Made by a program: the position numbers and the translations under genes
From: JAEUMG01 sp046349315
Lineage (GTDB): Bacteria; Pseudomonadota; Alphaproteobacteria; Rhizobiales; Aestuariivirgaceae
Direction of reading: 5' to 3'
Length of the DNA stretch: 64,000 nucleotides
Assembly: GCA_046349315.1 (NCBI GenBank)
Contig: JAXMCQ010000006.1
Coordinates: 124,001 to 188,000 of the forward strand
In this document: piece by piece, positions 17,319 through 27,040 of the stretch
Layout: every line of letters starts with the position of its first letter
Position numbering within the stretch: the first letter of the stretch is position 1
Notes under the pieces: model-generated
Databases searched by the model: none
What the model was told of the DNA's origin: nothing
The model's input: the letters and a program-made list of their open reading frames with translations, nothing else

Positions 17319-19378
17319 CGGCCTTCGCGGCGCCACATGGCGCAGACGGCGAGCAGCAACAGGCCGAGCGCGGCAAGCGTCGAGAAGAAGGATATCTCGC
17401 GCAGCGAACGCACGCGATAGACGTCGTTCTCCTTGAGGCCAATCCAGCCGGAGCCCGCCATCTGGCGACCCGCCGGCACTTTCAGGATGCGCGGCAAGCC
17501 ATCGCGATCGGCCAGCCAGAACATGCCGCCGCCGGTCGCTTGCGCCACAGGCCCGAGCTTTGCGGCCGTCGCGACAATATCGGCCGTCTCCTTGGGATCG
17601 GCATTGCCGGCTGCGGCAACGGCCTCAAGCGTGCCGTCGCTCAAGCGATGCAGGCCCGCCTCCTTGATCTCGATCTTGCCGGTCCAATGGCCGGGCGATT
17701 GCTCGGCCAATGTGACGGTCTCGGTCTTGCCGGACGGCAACGTTACGATCACCGGTGAAACCTGATCGGTGATCGTGCGCCGCTCTATCACCAGATTGCG
17801 ATCCTCCTGGCGGCCGCTCAGATGCTCTTCTTCGAGATCGGGCTCCTTCATCAGCCAATGGGCGACGCGGCGCAGCAATTCGGTCTGCGGGCCGCCGCCA
17901 TCATAGCCGCGCGACCACAGCCAGCCATGGTCGGAGAGAAGGATCGCGACGCGGCCTTCGCCCTCGCGCGACAGCACCAGCAATGGCTTGTCGTCGGGGC
18001 CTGACATCACGGTTTCGCCGCGCTCGGGTGTGGCATCGACGAGGCGGAACCAGCGGCCCCAATGCGGCTCTGCATCTGCGGCACCGGGCAGATCGCTCGT
18101 CACCGGGTGACGCTTGCCGATCGTCGTCACGTGTGGGCGGAAGGGCGCCTCCGTGATTTCGCCGGTCGGGACAGCAGCCAGCACATCGCCGAGCGGCGTG
18201 TTGTACAAGCCGCCAGCCGAAGCGTAGTCCGGCCCTGCCGCGATCAATACCGCTCCGCCCTTGGCGACATAGTCGGCGACATTGGCGAGATACGCCATGG
18301 GGAGGACACCCTGGCGGCGATAGCGGTCGAAAATGATGAGGTCGAATTCATCGAGCTTGTCGACGAAGAGTTCGCGCGTCGGAAAGGCGATCAGTGACAA
18401 TTCCTTGATCGGCGTGCCGTCCTGCTTTTCGGGCGGGCGCAGGATCGTGAAATGAACGAGATCAACCGAGGCATCGGCCTTCAGAAGGTTGCGCCAGGTG
18501 CGCTCGCCCGGATGCGGCTCACCGGATACGAGGAGCACGCGCAAGCGATCGCGCACGCCTTCGATCACCGCAATGGCGCGGTTGTTCTGAAGTGCTATTT
18601 CGCCCGCCAGCGGCTCCGTGACGATCTCGGCGATATTCTGGCCGCCATGATCGATCATCACCGGCAGTTCGATCGACTTTCCGGTTTCGACGGTGACGGT
18701 GATCGGATCGGCATTGCCGACGCGCACCGTCACGCTTGCCTGGCCATTGCCGCCGGCCGTGTCGTCGACGCGAAACTTGATCGTCTGTTCCTTGCCGACA
18801 ATGCCGAAGCGCGGCGCCGACTCGATGACGATGCGGCGGTCGCGCTCGTCGCGCTGGCCGGTCAAGAGGCCATGCACCGGCGCATTGAAGCCTAACTTGT
18901 CAAGTTGCTCCGGAATGTCATGCACCTGACCATCGGTGACCATGATGGCACCGGCAAAGCGTTCCGGCGGCACATCGGCGAGCGCCTGGTCGAGGCTTGA
19001 GAAGAGACGTGTTCCATCATCCTCGGCGGTGATGCCAGAATGCGCCGTCACGACGCGCAACTCCGTGTTCCCCAATTGCCCTACGGCTTCCTTCAATGCC
19101 TTCTCGGCAGCGTCGGCCTGCGCAAGACGATTGCCGTAATCTTGGCTCTGGCTGCGATCGATGACGGCAACGGCGATGTCGGCCAATGGCTCGCGGTCCT
19201 CCTGCCGCATCACCGGATTGATAAGTGCTGCGGCAAGTATCGCCAACGTGAGCAGGCGCAATGGCCAGCCTGGCAAGCGCGAATAGGCGTTGATCGCGAT
19301 CAGGATCAGGCCAAGGCCGGCGAGGGCGGCGATCCACCAGAGCGGCACGATTGGATTGATGCTGAAATCCCAGTTCAC
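17315..19378 (-). CDS. Large membrane-anchored protein of the MoxR/DUF58/DUF4159 operon
   Basis: A 687-aa protein. It has two N-terminal helices (about 10-30 and 38-55) and one close to the C-terminus (near 660-680). Between them lies a long periplasmic or cytosolic region with a von Willebrand-like start (AVIDRSQS, IMVTDGQVHD) and a later glutamine-amidotransferase-like fold (VAKGGAVLIAAGPDYAS). It is the last of four genes with moxR, DUF58 and DUF4159 genes, 8 bases after the previous stop. In other bacteria this set resembles aerotolerance or Bat operons. No enzyme residues stand out; the function is unknown. Confidence 0.75.
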   Translation of the reverse strand: MNWDFSINPIVPLWWIAALAGLGLILIAINAYSRLPGWPLRLLTLAILAAALINPVMRQEDREPLADIAVAVIDRSQSQDYGNRLAQADAAEKALKEAVGQLGNTELRVVTAHSGITAEDDGTRLFSSLDQALADVPPERFAGAIMVTDGQVHDIPEQLDKLGFNAPVHGLLTGQRDERDRRIVIESAPRFGIVGKEQTIKFRVDDTAGGNGQASVTVRVGNADPITVTVETGKSIELPVMIDHGGQNIAEIVTEPLAGEIALQNNRAIAVIEGVRDRLRVLLVSGEPHPGERTWRNLLKADASVDLVHFTILRPPEKQDGTPIKELSLIAFPTRELFVDKLDEFDLIIFDRYRRQGVLPMAYLANVADYVAKGGAVLIAAGPDYASAGGLYNTPLGDVLAAVPTGEITEAPFRPHVTTIGKRHPVTSDLPGAADAEPHWGRWFRLVDATPERGETVMSGPDDKPLLVLSREGEGRVAILLSDHGWLWSRGYDGGGPQTELLRRVAHWLMKEPDLEEEHLSGRQEDRNLVIERRTITDQVSPVIVTLPSGKTETVTLAEQSPGHWTGKIEIKEAGLHRLSDGTLEAVAAAGNADPKETADIVATAAKLGPVAQATGGGMFWLADRDGLPRILKVPAGRQMAGSGWIGLKENDVYRVRSLREISFFSTLAALGLLLLAVCAMWRREGR

Positions 19379-19386
19379 GCGCGCAC

Positions 19387-22191
19387 CTACTGCCCCAACC
19401 GCTCGAGCAGCGCCGGGACATGAACCTGGTCGGCCTTGTAGTTACCGGTGAGCGCATACATCACAATGTTGATGCCCGATCGATAGGCGAGTTCGCGCTG
19501 GCGCTCGCCGCCAGGGACCGTTGCAAAGAGCGGGCGGCCATTGGCATCGATCGCCCAGGCGCCGGCATAGTCATTGGAGCCGATCATGATCGAGGACACG
19601 CCATCGGCATTGCCTTCGGCGCCAGCCTGACCATCGCTGCGCTCGACCCATAATTCGCCAAGGTCATAACGGCCGGGAAAGCTTTGCAGGAGATAGAAGG
19701 CTTTGGTCAGCACATGATCGGGCGGCACGGGTTCAATCGCCGGGATATCGAGCTTCGCCAAGATTCGACGCAGCGCGAGCACTGCCGGGCTTTCCGCTCC
19801 GGTCATGGCGCCAAAATCGGAGCCGTCCTCGCGCGTGTCGAACAGGATGGTGCCGCCATTCTTCATGTAGGTGTCAAGCTTTGCCAGCGCGGCCGATGAC
19901 GGCTCTGCGGCATTGGCAAGCACCGGCCAGTAGATCAACGGGAAAAAGACGATCTCGTCCTTCTCGATATCGATGCCGACGGGATCGCCGGGTTCGACGG
20001 ATGTCCGCTGCAACAGCGCGTTACCGAGCCCCTGCAGTCCAGCAAGACTGACATTGTCGACCTCGGAATCGCCGGTCAGCACATAGGCGAGCCGCGTCTG
20101 CGAAGTATTGTCGAGCGCGAACTGCAATTGCTGCTCATCGGGGCCGGTCTGGGCATGTGCAGGAGGCATCGGATTGCCGGCCGCAAGGAGCACAAGCGCC
20201 AATGCCGCAGCCGTCGTTGTTACCTGCCGCCAGCGGCCCGATACGAAGAGTGCTGCGGCGCAGTCTATGAGGAACAGGATGAAAGCGGCCAGGAACAGCC
20301 AGCGCGCAAGATCGAGAGCCGGCGCAGGTGTCAGATCGCGCACGGAAACTCCGGCAGACATGGCGCCTATCAGCGGCAAGCTGTCGCCCTGGTGGACGAG
20401 ATTGATGGCGCGTTCGCTACCGCCGCGGCGATAAAGCCCGGCAGGGTGCTCAGGTGTCGGGGTCAGGCGATCGATCTCACCGGCCGCGACCGGCCGCGAG
20501 TCGGGTGTGGGGTCGACGAGGTCGCCATTGCCGGCAAGCATGCGACGGGGCGCGAAGGCGGCAGTCGCTTCCGTCGCTGCCGCACCACCGGTTGCGCCGC
20601 CACCAGCACCGGGCGCGAGGTCGACGATCCGTCGCAGCATGTCGACGAACAAGCCGGAAAGGGGCAGGTTCGACCAGTCAGCATTGGCCGTCACATGGAC
20701 GAGGATAACGAGTCCGTTGCCATGCTTCTTCGCGGTGACGAGCGGCGTGCCATCGGCGAGCGATGCCCATACCTTCGCCGGAAGATCTGCATCGGGCTCG
20801 GCGAGGACTTGGCGCGCCACCTTCACCTGTGGATCAATCGACAGGCCGGCAAAAGGGCTCTGATCGGGGAAGGGCTGCAAGGGTTGCGGTTCTTCCCAGC
20901 TCAAGGCGCTGCCTAGCGAGCGGTCACCTTCGCGCATGGTCACCGGGATGAGATCGTCCTGGCCGCCGGCAAGGCGCGGGCCGGCAAAGCGCAAGAGCAC
21001 GCCGCCGCCATTGACCCATTTCTCGATGAGATTGCGGCGCTCGCTCGGCAGCACGCCGACGTCGGCGAGAACCAGCATCGACAAGCCCGCGGTCAATCGC
21101 TGGGCAAGTTCGGGATCGGTCTGCGGCTCATAGATTTCGGCATAGGGCTCAAGCGCGCGCGACACATAGTAAAGCGGCGAGAGCAAAGGCTGTGCAAGTT
21201 CGATCGACGATCCAGCGACGAGACCGACCGTCTTGCGGCGCCAGCGATCGTCGAGGAGATAGACCGCGGAAGCCGCGCGCTCGTCGCGCAGCACGATGCG
21301 CTGCGCTTCGTTGCGTAGTTCCAGGGGCAATTCGACGTCGGCTTCGGCGGCGCCGGCGCCGGGCCTGAAGCTAAGCCGCGCATCGGCGAGGCTGCGGCCA
21401 TTGGAAGCCAGCGCTTCGACGGTCACTTCCTCGCCATTGGCGCGCGCTGGCCTCAGCGCTTTGACCTTGATCTTGTTGCCTTCGATGACCGGCGGCACCA
21501 AAGCCGCGGGAATGGTCGACTCTTCCGGAATGATGACTTCGACGCCGGCGCGGCCCTTGGCAAGGCCGGCAAGTCCTGTCGCGAACGCCTGCGCCGAGCC
21601 GTAATCGAGCCCGTCCGACAGCCATAGGACCTGGACGGCGTCGGCTTGGCCAAAGGCCGTCTCAAGCCGCTTCAAAAGGCCGGCGCGATCCGGATCGAAT
21701 GCCTTGGGTTCAAGCGCCGCTGCAGTGTCCCGCGCCACTTGTGGCGATACCGGCACGATGTCCTCGCCGCGCAAGCTTGGCGAAGTCGTTGCAAACGCAA
21801 CCGGCCGGTTCTGGCGCTCTGCCAGCGCCAATGTCTCAGAGATGACCGCCTGGCGGGCCTGCCAGTCTTTGGCTGCGGCCCAGCCATCATCGACCACCAG
21901 AAGCAAAGGTCCATTGCCTGCAATCGTCCGATGATCTCTGGAGAAGAGAGGATGGGCGACGGCGAGGATCAACAATGCCGCAATCATGAGGCGCAGCGCC
22001 ATCAGCCACCAGGGTGTGTGGTCGGCCTGGTCCTCACGCGAGACGAGTTGAAGCAGGATGCGCAAGGGCGGAAAGCGCAAGGTCTGCGGGCGCGGCGGCG
22101 TAAACCGCAGAAGCCACCAGATGACAGGCAGCAGCGCCAGCGCCGCGAGAGCCCAGGGCGTCGTGAAGCTTATGGCTTCGAGGAACGGCAT
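19387..22191 (-). CDS. BatA-type N-terminal / DUF4159 C-terminal protein
   Basis: A 934-aa protein. Residues 1-85 match the aerotolerance-regulator N-terminal membrane module (TPWALAALALLPVIWWLLR and a second helix ending AVAHPLFSRD). The middle contains a von Willebrand-like segment (LLLVVDDGWAA) and an amidotransferase-like region. A further helix near 635-655 and one at about 670 precede a C-terminal DUF4159 domain (from about QLQFALDNTS; NGGTILFDTREDG). The combination with MoxR and DUF58 neighbours is common in alphaproteobacteria. It probably forms an envelope complex with the downstream 687-aa protein. The biochemical role is unknown. Confidence 0.82.
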   Translation of the reverse strand: MPFLEAISFTTPWALAALALLPVIWWLLRFTPPRPQTLRFPPLRILLQLVSREDQADHTPWWLMALRLMIAALLILAVAHPLFSRDHRTIAGNGPLLLVVDDGWAAAKDWQARQAVISETLALAERQNRPVAFATTSPSLRGEDIVPVSPQVARDTAAALEPKAFDPDRAGLLKRLETAFGQADAVQVLWLSDGLDYGSAQAFATGLAGLAKGRAGVEVIIPEESTIPAALVPPVIEGNKIKVKALRPARANGEEVTVEALASNGRSLADARLSFRPGAGAAEADVELPLELRNEAQRIVLRDERAASAVYLLDDRWRRKTVGLVAGSSIELAQPLLSPLYYVSRALEPYAEIYEPQTDPELAQRLTAGLSMLVLADVGVLPSERRNLIEKWVNGGGVLLRFAGPRLAGGQDDLIPVTMREGDRSLGSALSWEEPQPLQPFPDQSPFAGLSIDPQVKVARQVLAEPDADLPAKVWASLADGTPLVTAKKHGNGLVILVHVTANADWSNLPLSGLFVDMLRRIVDLAPGAGGGATGGAAATEATAAFAPRRMLAGNGDLVDPTPDSRPVAAGEIDRLTPTPEHPAGLYRRGGSERAINLVHQGDSLPLIGAMSAGVSVRDLTPAPALDLARWLFLAAFILFLIDCAAALFVSGRWRQVTTTAAALALVLLAAGNPMPPAHAQTGPDEQQLQFALDNTSQTRLAYVLTGDSEVDNVSLAGLQGLGNALLQRTSVEPGDPVGIDIEKDEIVFFPLIYWPVLANAAEPSSAALAKLDTYMKNGGTILFDTREDGSDFGAMTGAESPAVLALRRILAKLDIPAIEPVPPDHVLTKAFYLLQSFPGRYDLGELWVERSDGQAGAEGNADGVSSIMIGSNDYAGAWAIDANGRPLFATVPGGERQRELAYRSGINIVMYALTGNYKADQVHVPALLERLGQ

Positions 22192-22193
22192 GC

Positions 22194-23096
22194 TTAGACC
22201 ATCCCCGGCGCGGCAACACGGCTTTTCTCGCCGCCGATCAGAGCGTGGAGCGCGAGCAGAAGCGTCAAGGGAGGCGCGTCGGTGCGATGCACGGCGAATG
22301 TCCAGCCCAGACGATGGGCGAGTTCACGCACGGCTGCACGCTGCTCCTGAAATTTCTGCTGATAGGCTTCGCGCAGGCTCTCGGTCTTGCCGGCCAGAAA
22401 GTAGCCGGGGCCGGTCATGTCGCGAAACTCGATGCGTCCGGCATAGGGAAGCGTCTCTTCGGCCGGATCGACGATCTGGACCAGATGTCCGGAAACTCCG
22501 GCGGCGGCGAGCGCCGAAAGGCTCGCAGCCATCGTCTCAGGCTTGTCGAGAAAATCGCCGAGGATGAGGACCGTCGAATAACGCGGGATCCTGATCTTGT
22601 CGGGAAGACCTGACGCCGCTTCGTTCTCCAGCATCCAGCTCGCCATGCGCACCAATGTCGTGCGCGAATGGCCCGGCGCAAAAGGAGCCCCCAATGCCGC
22701 CACGCGCTCATGCGCGCGGATGGCGAGGCAAGCCATTGCAAGGGCGACGAGCTGGGCGCGGTCGCGTTTTGTCGTTTGCGACAAATGAGACTGGAAACGC
22801 ATGCTTGGCGACGGCGACGGCCATACCCACAATGTATTAGCCGCCTCCCATTCATTCTCGCGAATATAGGTGCGGTCGGATCGGGCCGATTTGTGCCAGT
22901 CGATGCGCTGCGTCGAATCACCGAAAGCATAGGGGCGATATTGCCAGAAAGTTTCGCCCGGGCCTGAACGTTTGCGCCCATGCACGCCGAGGATCACGGT
23001 CGCGGCGATGCGCTGCGCCGCAACGAGGAGCGGCGGCAAGGCGCGCGAAGCGTGCTCGGCGCGATCCGAGAATTGAAGGGCGGCGGCTGTGGACAT
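22194..23096 (-). CDS. DUF58 domain-containing protein
   Basis: A 300-aa protein with the DUF58 hallmark RPYAFGDSTQRIDWHKSAR followed by RENEWE. The family is related to von Willebrand A domains and works with MoxR ATPases, probably as a client or adaptor. I chose ATG at 23096 (MSTAAALQF), 7 bases past the moxR stop; a GTG at 23138 would place the start inside moxR. It ends 2 bases before the DUF4159 gene, so the four genes moxR to 17315 form one transcript. Confidence 0.83.
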   Translation of the reverse strand: MSTAAALQFSDRAEHASRALPPLLVAAQRIAATVILGVHGRKRSGPGETFWQYRPYAFGDSTQRIDWHKSARSDRTYIRENEWEAANTLWVWPSPSPSMRFQSHLSQTTKRDRAQLVALAMACLAIRAHERVAALGAPFAPGHSRTTLVRMASWMLENEAASGLPDKIRIPRYSTVLILGDFLDKPETMAASLSALAAAGVSGHLVQIVDPAEETLPYAGRIEFRDMTGPGYFLAGKTESLREAYQQKFQEQRAAVRELAHRLGWTFAVHRTDAPPLTLLLALHALIGGEKSRVAAPGMV

Positions 23097-23103
23097 CGAA
23101 TGA

Positions 23104-24102
23104 TCAGCCGATCGTGCTCTTGAGCCGTTCGATGACACTCTCGACGGTATGGCCGTCGGCGCGGGCGGTAAACGAAAGCGCCATGCGGTGCTTGAACACG
23201 GGACCGGCGAGCGCGATCACGTCGTCGACTGAAGGCGACAGGCGATTGTCGAGGAGCGCACGGGCGCGGGCTCCGAGCATAAGTGCCTGGCTCGCACGCG
23301 GCGAGGGACCCCAGGCGACGTTCTTGTTGACGAACTCATCGGCGTCCGGACCGGGACGCGCCGAACGGACAAGCTTGAGAATTGCGTCCGCCACCTGCTC
23401 GCCGACCGGGATGAGGCGGACAAGACGCTGGGTCGCAAGGAGATCGGTCGTGCTGAGCACGGGCTCTGCCGCCTCTTCGGCCGTGCCGGTCGTTGCGAAG
23501 AGCATGCGGCGTTCGGCATCGAGCGGTGGGTAGGGGACGTCGATTTCGAAGAGGAAGCGGTCAAGCTGGGCCTCGGGGAGCGGGTAGGTGCCTTCCTGTT
23601 CGATGGGGTTCTGGGTCGCAAGCACATGGAACGGCCGCGGCACGTCATGGCGCACACCGGCGACAGTCACATGGTGCTCCTGCATCGCCTGCAGCAGTGC
23701 CGACTGGGTACGCGGGCTGGCGCGGTTGATTTCATCCGCCATCAGCAATTGGCAGAAGACGGGGCCAGGCACGAAGCGGAACTGGCGGCGGCCGCTTTCC
23801 GATTCATCGAGCACTTCGGAACCGAGGATGTCGGCCGGCATCAGGTCAGGCGTGAACTGCACGCGCTTTTCGTCGAGACCGAGGACGCGGCCGAGCGAGG
23901 TTGCAAGCTTCGTCTTGGCAAGACCCGGCGCACCGACAAGCAAGGCATGTCCGCCTGCGAGGATCGCCGTCAAAGTCAGCTCGATCGCTTCGGTCTGGCC
24001 GAAGATGATCCGGCCGATCGCCTCGCGTACCTTCTGCAGCCTCACGCCGGCGCGCTCGAGTTCCTCGACGATGGTCTTGTCCGCTTCGTTGATGATAGCC
24101 AT
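23104..24102 (-). CDS. moxR: MoxR-family AAA+ ATPase
   Basis: A 332-aa AAA+ ATPase. Walker A is GAPGLAKT (57-64), Walker B LLMADEINR near 123-131, with the MoxR-typical QNPIEQEGTYPLPEAQLDRF sensor region. MoxR ATPases act as chaperones that assemble or activate metal-enzyme or envelope complexes with von Willebrand-domain partners, which are the downstream genes here. ATG at 24102 is used because GAGG lies 4 bases upstream; a GTG at 24111 is the alternative. The promoter should lie in the 94-base divergent gap to the DUF1285 gene. Confidence 0.9.
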   Translation of the reverse strand: MAIINEADKTIVEELERAGVRLQKVREAIGRIIFGQTEAIELTLTAILAGGHALLVGAPGLAKTKLATSLGRVLGLDEKRVQFTPDLMPADILGSEVLDESESGRRQFRFVPGPVFCQLLMADEINRASPRTQSALLQAMQEHHVTVAGVRHDVPRPFHVLATQNPIEQEGTYPLPEAQLDRFLFEIDVPYPPLDAERRMLFATTGTAEEAAEPVLSTTDLLATQRLVRLIPVGEQVADAILKLVRSARPGPDADEFVNKNVAWGPSPRASQALMLGARARALLDNRLSPSVDDVIALAGPVFKHRMALSFTARADGHTVESVIERLKSTIG

Positions 24103-24196
24103 GGGCCTCACTATAGTGTCGGTTGAAAGCAGGCAGACGCGCCGCCTGACCCGAATCTGGTCAAGAACACTCTATCCGCCAATGAAATCCTCGTGA

Positions 24197-24811
24197 ATGA
24201 GCATGGCTACACTGAGGCAGGAAAACAGCGTTACCCCGCCAAAAGACGCCGCAAATCCATTGCGCGGGCTGAAAGAAGCCTCGGCCGGCAAAGGATTACC
24301 GCCAGTTCATCTTTGGAATCCGCCATTCTGCGGCGATATCGACATGCGGATCGCCCAGGACGGCACCTGGTTCTACATGAACTCGCCGATCGGCCGAAAG
24401 CCGCTTTTCAAGCTGTTTTCGACGGTGCTCCGCCATGACGATGACGGGAAATATTACCTTGTCACGCCGGTCGAGAAGTGCGGGATCAGGGTTGACGATG
24501 CGCCATTCGTTGCCATCCGCATGCATGTCGAGGGGGAGGGCCGCGACCAGGTGTTGCGTTTCGAGACCAATGTCGATGATGACGTCACGGTCGATGCCAG
24601 CCATCCGTTGCGGGTCGCAGACGAGCCGGGCACCGGCGGGCTCAAGCCCTATGTCCTGGTGCGGGCGCGCCTCGAAGCGCTCGTGTCGCGCGCGCTCTTC
24701 TACGATCTCGTGGCGCGCGGAACCGTCGAAGGCGATTGGTTCGGCGTGTGGTCGAGCGGCATCTTCTGGCGGATGAAGCCGGCGCGCGAAATCGGCCTTG
24801 AGCATTCATGA
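24197..24811 (+). CDS. DUF1285 domain-containing protein
   Basis: A 204-aa protein with the DUF1285 core: NPPFCGDIDMRIAQDGTWFY (41-60) and PIGRKPLFKLFSTVLRHDDDG, then YLVTPVEKCGIRVDDAPF. No catalytic residues are known for this family, so the function is unknown. Its stop overlaps the ATG of the CoA pyrophosphatase gene by 4 bases, followed in turn by the CCA-adding enzyme gene, an order conserved in many alphaproteobacteria. Confidence 0.88.
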   Translation: MSMATLRQENSVTPPKDAANPLRGLKEASAGKGLPPVHLWNPPFCGDIDMRIAQDGTWFYMNSPIGRKPLFKLFSTVLRHDDDGKYYLVTPVEKCGIRVDDAPFVAIRMHVEGEGRDQVLRFETNVDDDVTVDASHPLRVADEPGTGGLKPYVLVRARLEALVSRALFYDLVARGTVEGDWFGVWSSGIFWRMKPAREIGLEHS

Positions 24812-25443
24812 CGGATTTCCGTTTCGACGCTGCGGAGTTTCTCGAGCGCGCGCAGACGCGTTTGCTCGCCACGGCGCCGCTGACGTTTTCGCGCAGTGAC
24901 GACGACCTCAATCCCGATGCGCGCACCATTCCCTATGACCGCGCCATGCGCGAGGCCGCGGTCCTCGTGCCGATCGTGGCTCGCGAGCCGGAACTCACCG
25001 TTCTGATGATCCGCCGCAACGATGCCTTGCGCAGTCATTCCGGACAGATCGCCTTTCCGGGCGGGAAACTCGAAGAAATCGACGAGGGGCCGGTCGAGGC
25101 AGCGTTGCGCGAGGCCGAGGAAGAAACCGGCCTGTCGCGCGTGCTGGTCGATCCGAAAGGCTTTCTCGATGGCTACCTGACGCGCACCGCTTATCAGGTC
25201 GTGCCCGTCGTCGCGTTGGTGACACCGGAATTCTCGCTGCATCCCGATCCGGTCGAAGTTGCCGACATATTCGAAGTGCCCTTGCGCTTCCTGATGGGCC
25301 CTGAGAACCACAAGCTTCACAGCCGCGACTGGCAGGGCAAGTCCCGGTCGTTCTATGCCATGCCCTATGGCGAGCGTTACATCTGGGGGGCGACGGCGGG
25401 CATGATCAAGAACCTCTATGACCGGATGTATGCCGCGCCATGA
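24808..25443 (+). CDS. Nudix CoA pyrophosphatase
   Basis: A 211-aa Nudix enzyme with the CoA-diphosphatase signature LRSHSGQIAFPGG (74-86) directly before the Nudix helix (ALREAEEETGL, 99-109). This combined motif separates CoA pyrophosphatases from other Nudix proteins; they split CoA or oxidised CoA into 4'-phosphopantetheine and 3',5'-ADP. It overlaps both neighbouring genes by 4 bases, so it is translated as part of a DUF1285 / CoA pyrophosphatase / cca operon. Confidence 0.88.
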   Translation: MTDFRFDAAEFLERAQTRLLATAPLTFSRSDDDLNPDARTIPYDRAMREAAVLVPIVAREPELTVLMIRRNDALRSHSGQIAFPGGKLEEIDEGPVEAALREAEEETGLSRVLVDPKGFLDGYLTRTAYQVVPVVALVTPEFSLHPDPVEVADIFEVPLRFLMGPENHKLHSRDWQGKSRSFYAMPYGERYIWGATAGMIKNLYDRMYAAP

Positions 25444-26654
25444 AGAAGGAGCTGCCGTCGCTCAAGCGCGAGAAATGGCTGAAGGCGCCCGATGTGCAGC
25501 GGGTGCTGGCCGCACTTGGCGATGCACGGGTTGCCGGCGGCGCCGTCCGCAATGCGCTGCTCGGCGAGCCGGTTTTGGAGGTCGATATCGCGACGCCGCT
25601 TTCGCCCGAAAAAGTGATGGAAATCGGCGAAAAATCGGGTTTCGGCGTGCATCCGACGGGGCTTTCGCACGGCACGGTGACGCTGACCCTCGACAAGAAG
25701 CCCTTCGAGGTCACGACGCTTCGCCATGATGTCGAGACCGATGGGCGCAGGGCGAAGGTCGCCTTCACATCGGACTGGGCGGCGGATGCGATGCGGCGCG
25801 ACTTCACCATGAACGCGCTCTATTGCGACGCCGAAGGAAATATCCTCGATTTTGTCGATGGTTACACGGATATCCTGAAGAAGCGAGTCAGGTTTGTTGG
25901 CACGCCCTCGGCGCGCATTCGCGAAGATTATTTGCGCATTTTGCGGTTCTTTCGCTTCCATGCCCGCTACGGCAAAGGCGCGCCCGACAAGGCGGGGCTT
26001 GCGGCTGTTACTCGCCTGCGAAAGGGGCTCACGCAACTTTCCGCCGAGCGCATCCGCCAGGAATTGTTCAAATTGCTGGTCGCGCCGCGTGCCGTTCCGA
26101 CGCTCCAAATCATGCAAAAACAGGGCATTTTGCGCGTTATTTCCCCGCCTTTGCGCGATATTTCGGTCCTTAAACGGATGGCGGCGATCGATGAGAAAAA
26201 CAAGCTCGCTCCCGATCCGCTTCTGCGCCTGCAGATGTTGAGCGGCGATGCACGGCCGCTCGCCAACACATTGCGCCTCACGCGCAAGGAACTTGCCCGC
26301 CTCGAAGCGCTCGGCAAGCACCTGTCGCCGACACCGAAGCTGCGCGACAGTGAACGCCGCGCCGTTCTCCATGCCATGGGCGAGGAATGCTGGCGCGACA
26401 GTGTCAGGATCGCCTGGGCCAAGTCGCGGGCGCCGCTTAACGACAAAACCTGGCGCGATTTGCTGCGCCTGCCGGACAAGTGGCAGCCGCCGGCATTTCC
26501 GCTGAAAGGCGCCGATCTGGTCACTGCCGGCATCAAGCCGGGGCCGGAAATCGGCCGGCTGCTGGGCGATCTCGAAGATTGGTGGGTTGCCGCCGGGTTC
26601 AAGCCGGGCAAGGATGAATTGCTGGCCCGATTGGGTCAGCTCAAAAACGATTAG
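25440..26654 (+). CDS. cca: CCA-adding enzyme / tRNA nucleotidyltransferase (poly(A) polymerase family)
   Basis: A 404-aa class II tRNA nucleotidyltransferase that builds or repairs the CCA end of tRNA. Visible are GGAVRNALLG (34-43), the catalytic VDIATP (metal Asp), the RRDFTMNALY block and the RIREDYLRILRFFRFHARY helix that contacts tRNA. The usual 'GGxVRD' has Asn in place of Asp, a common alphaproteobacterial variant. The start overlaps the previous gene by 4 bases (ATGA). Poly(A) polymerase activity is a theoretical alternative within this family. Confidence 0.92.
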   Translation: MKKELPSLKREKWLKAPDVQRVLAALGDARVAGGAVRNALLGEPVLEVDIATPLSPEKVMEIGEKSGFGVHPTGLSHGTVTLTLDKKPFEVTTLRHDVETDGRRAKVAFTSDWAADAMRRDFTMNALYCDAEGNILDFVDGYTDILKKRVRFVGTPSARIREDYLRILRFFRFHARYGKGAPDKAGLAAVTRLRKGLTQLSAERIRQELFKLLVAPRAVPTLQIMQKQGILRVISPPLRDISVLKRMAAIDEKNKLAPDPLLRLQMLSGDARPLANTLRLTRKELARLEALGKHLSPTPKLRDSERRAVLHAMGEECWRDSVRIAWAKSRAPLNDKTWRDLLRLPDKWQPPAFPLKGADLVTAGIKPGPEIGRLLGDLEDWWVAAGFKPGKDELLARLGQLKND

Positions 26655-26663
26655 GGGGAAGCG

Positions 26664-27029
26664 ATGGCGAAAATCCTGGTGATGAAGACCAAGGGCAAGA
26701 AGGCGCCCAAGGTCGAGAAAGGGCGGGCGAGCGCCGAAAATCTGCTCAAGGGCAAGTACAAGACCAAGACCTGGAATCATTGGAAGGGCGAAGACGACCG
26801 GCTCTTTTGCGGCATCTGGGAATGCTCGCCGGGGAAAGTGAATATCGACTACAGCGAATGGGAGTTCTGCCACTTCATCGAAGGCAAGGCGGTGCTTACC
26901 AATGAGGAGGGCGAGAAGTGGACGCTCAAGGCGGGCGACGGCTTCATCATCCCGCCCGGCTTCAAAGGTACCTGGGAGACGGTCGAGAAAGTGAAGAAGC
27001 ACTATGTCATCCTCATGCCGAAGGGCTAG
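26664..27029 (+). CDS. Cupin-fold protein (DUF861/EutQ-like)
   Basis: A 121-aa single-domain cupin. EFCHFIEGKAVLTNEEGE and the second motif KAGDGFIIPPGFKGTWE give the two half-barrel strands. The family includes (S)-ureidoglycine aminohydrolase-like and EutQ-like proteins, but no substrate can be inferred. A lysine-rich N-terminus (MKTKGKKAPKVEKG) is unusual and may bind nucleic acid or acidic partners. It follows cca by 9 bases with GGGGGAAG as ribosome-binding site. Confidence 0.8.
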   Translation: MAKILVMKTKGKKAPKVEKGRASAENLLKGKYKTKTWNHWKGEDDRLFCGIWECSPGKVNIDYSEWEFCHFIEGKAVLTNEEGEKWTLKAGDGFIIPPGFKGTWETVEKVKKHYVILMPKG

Positions 27030-27040
27030 CGCAATTACCT

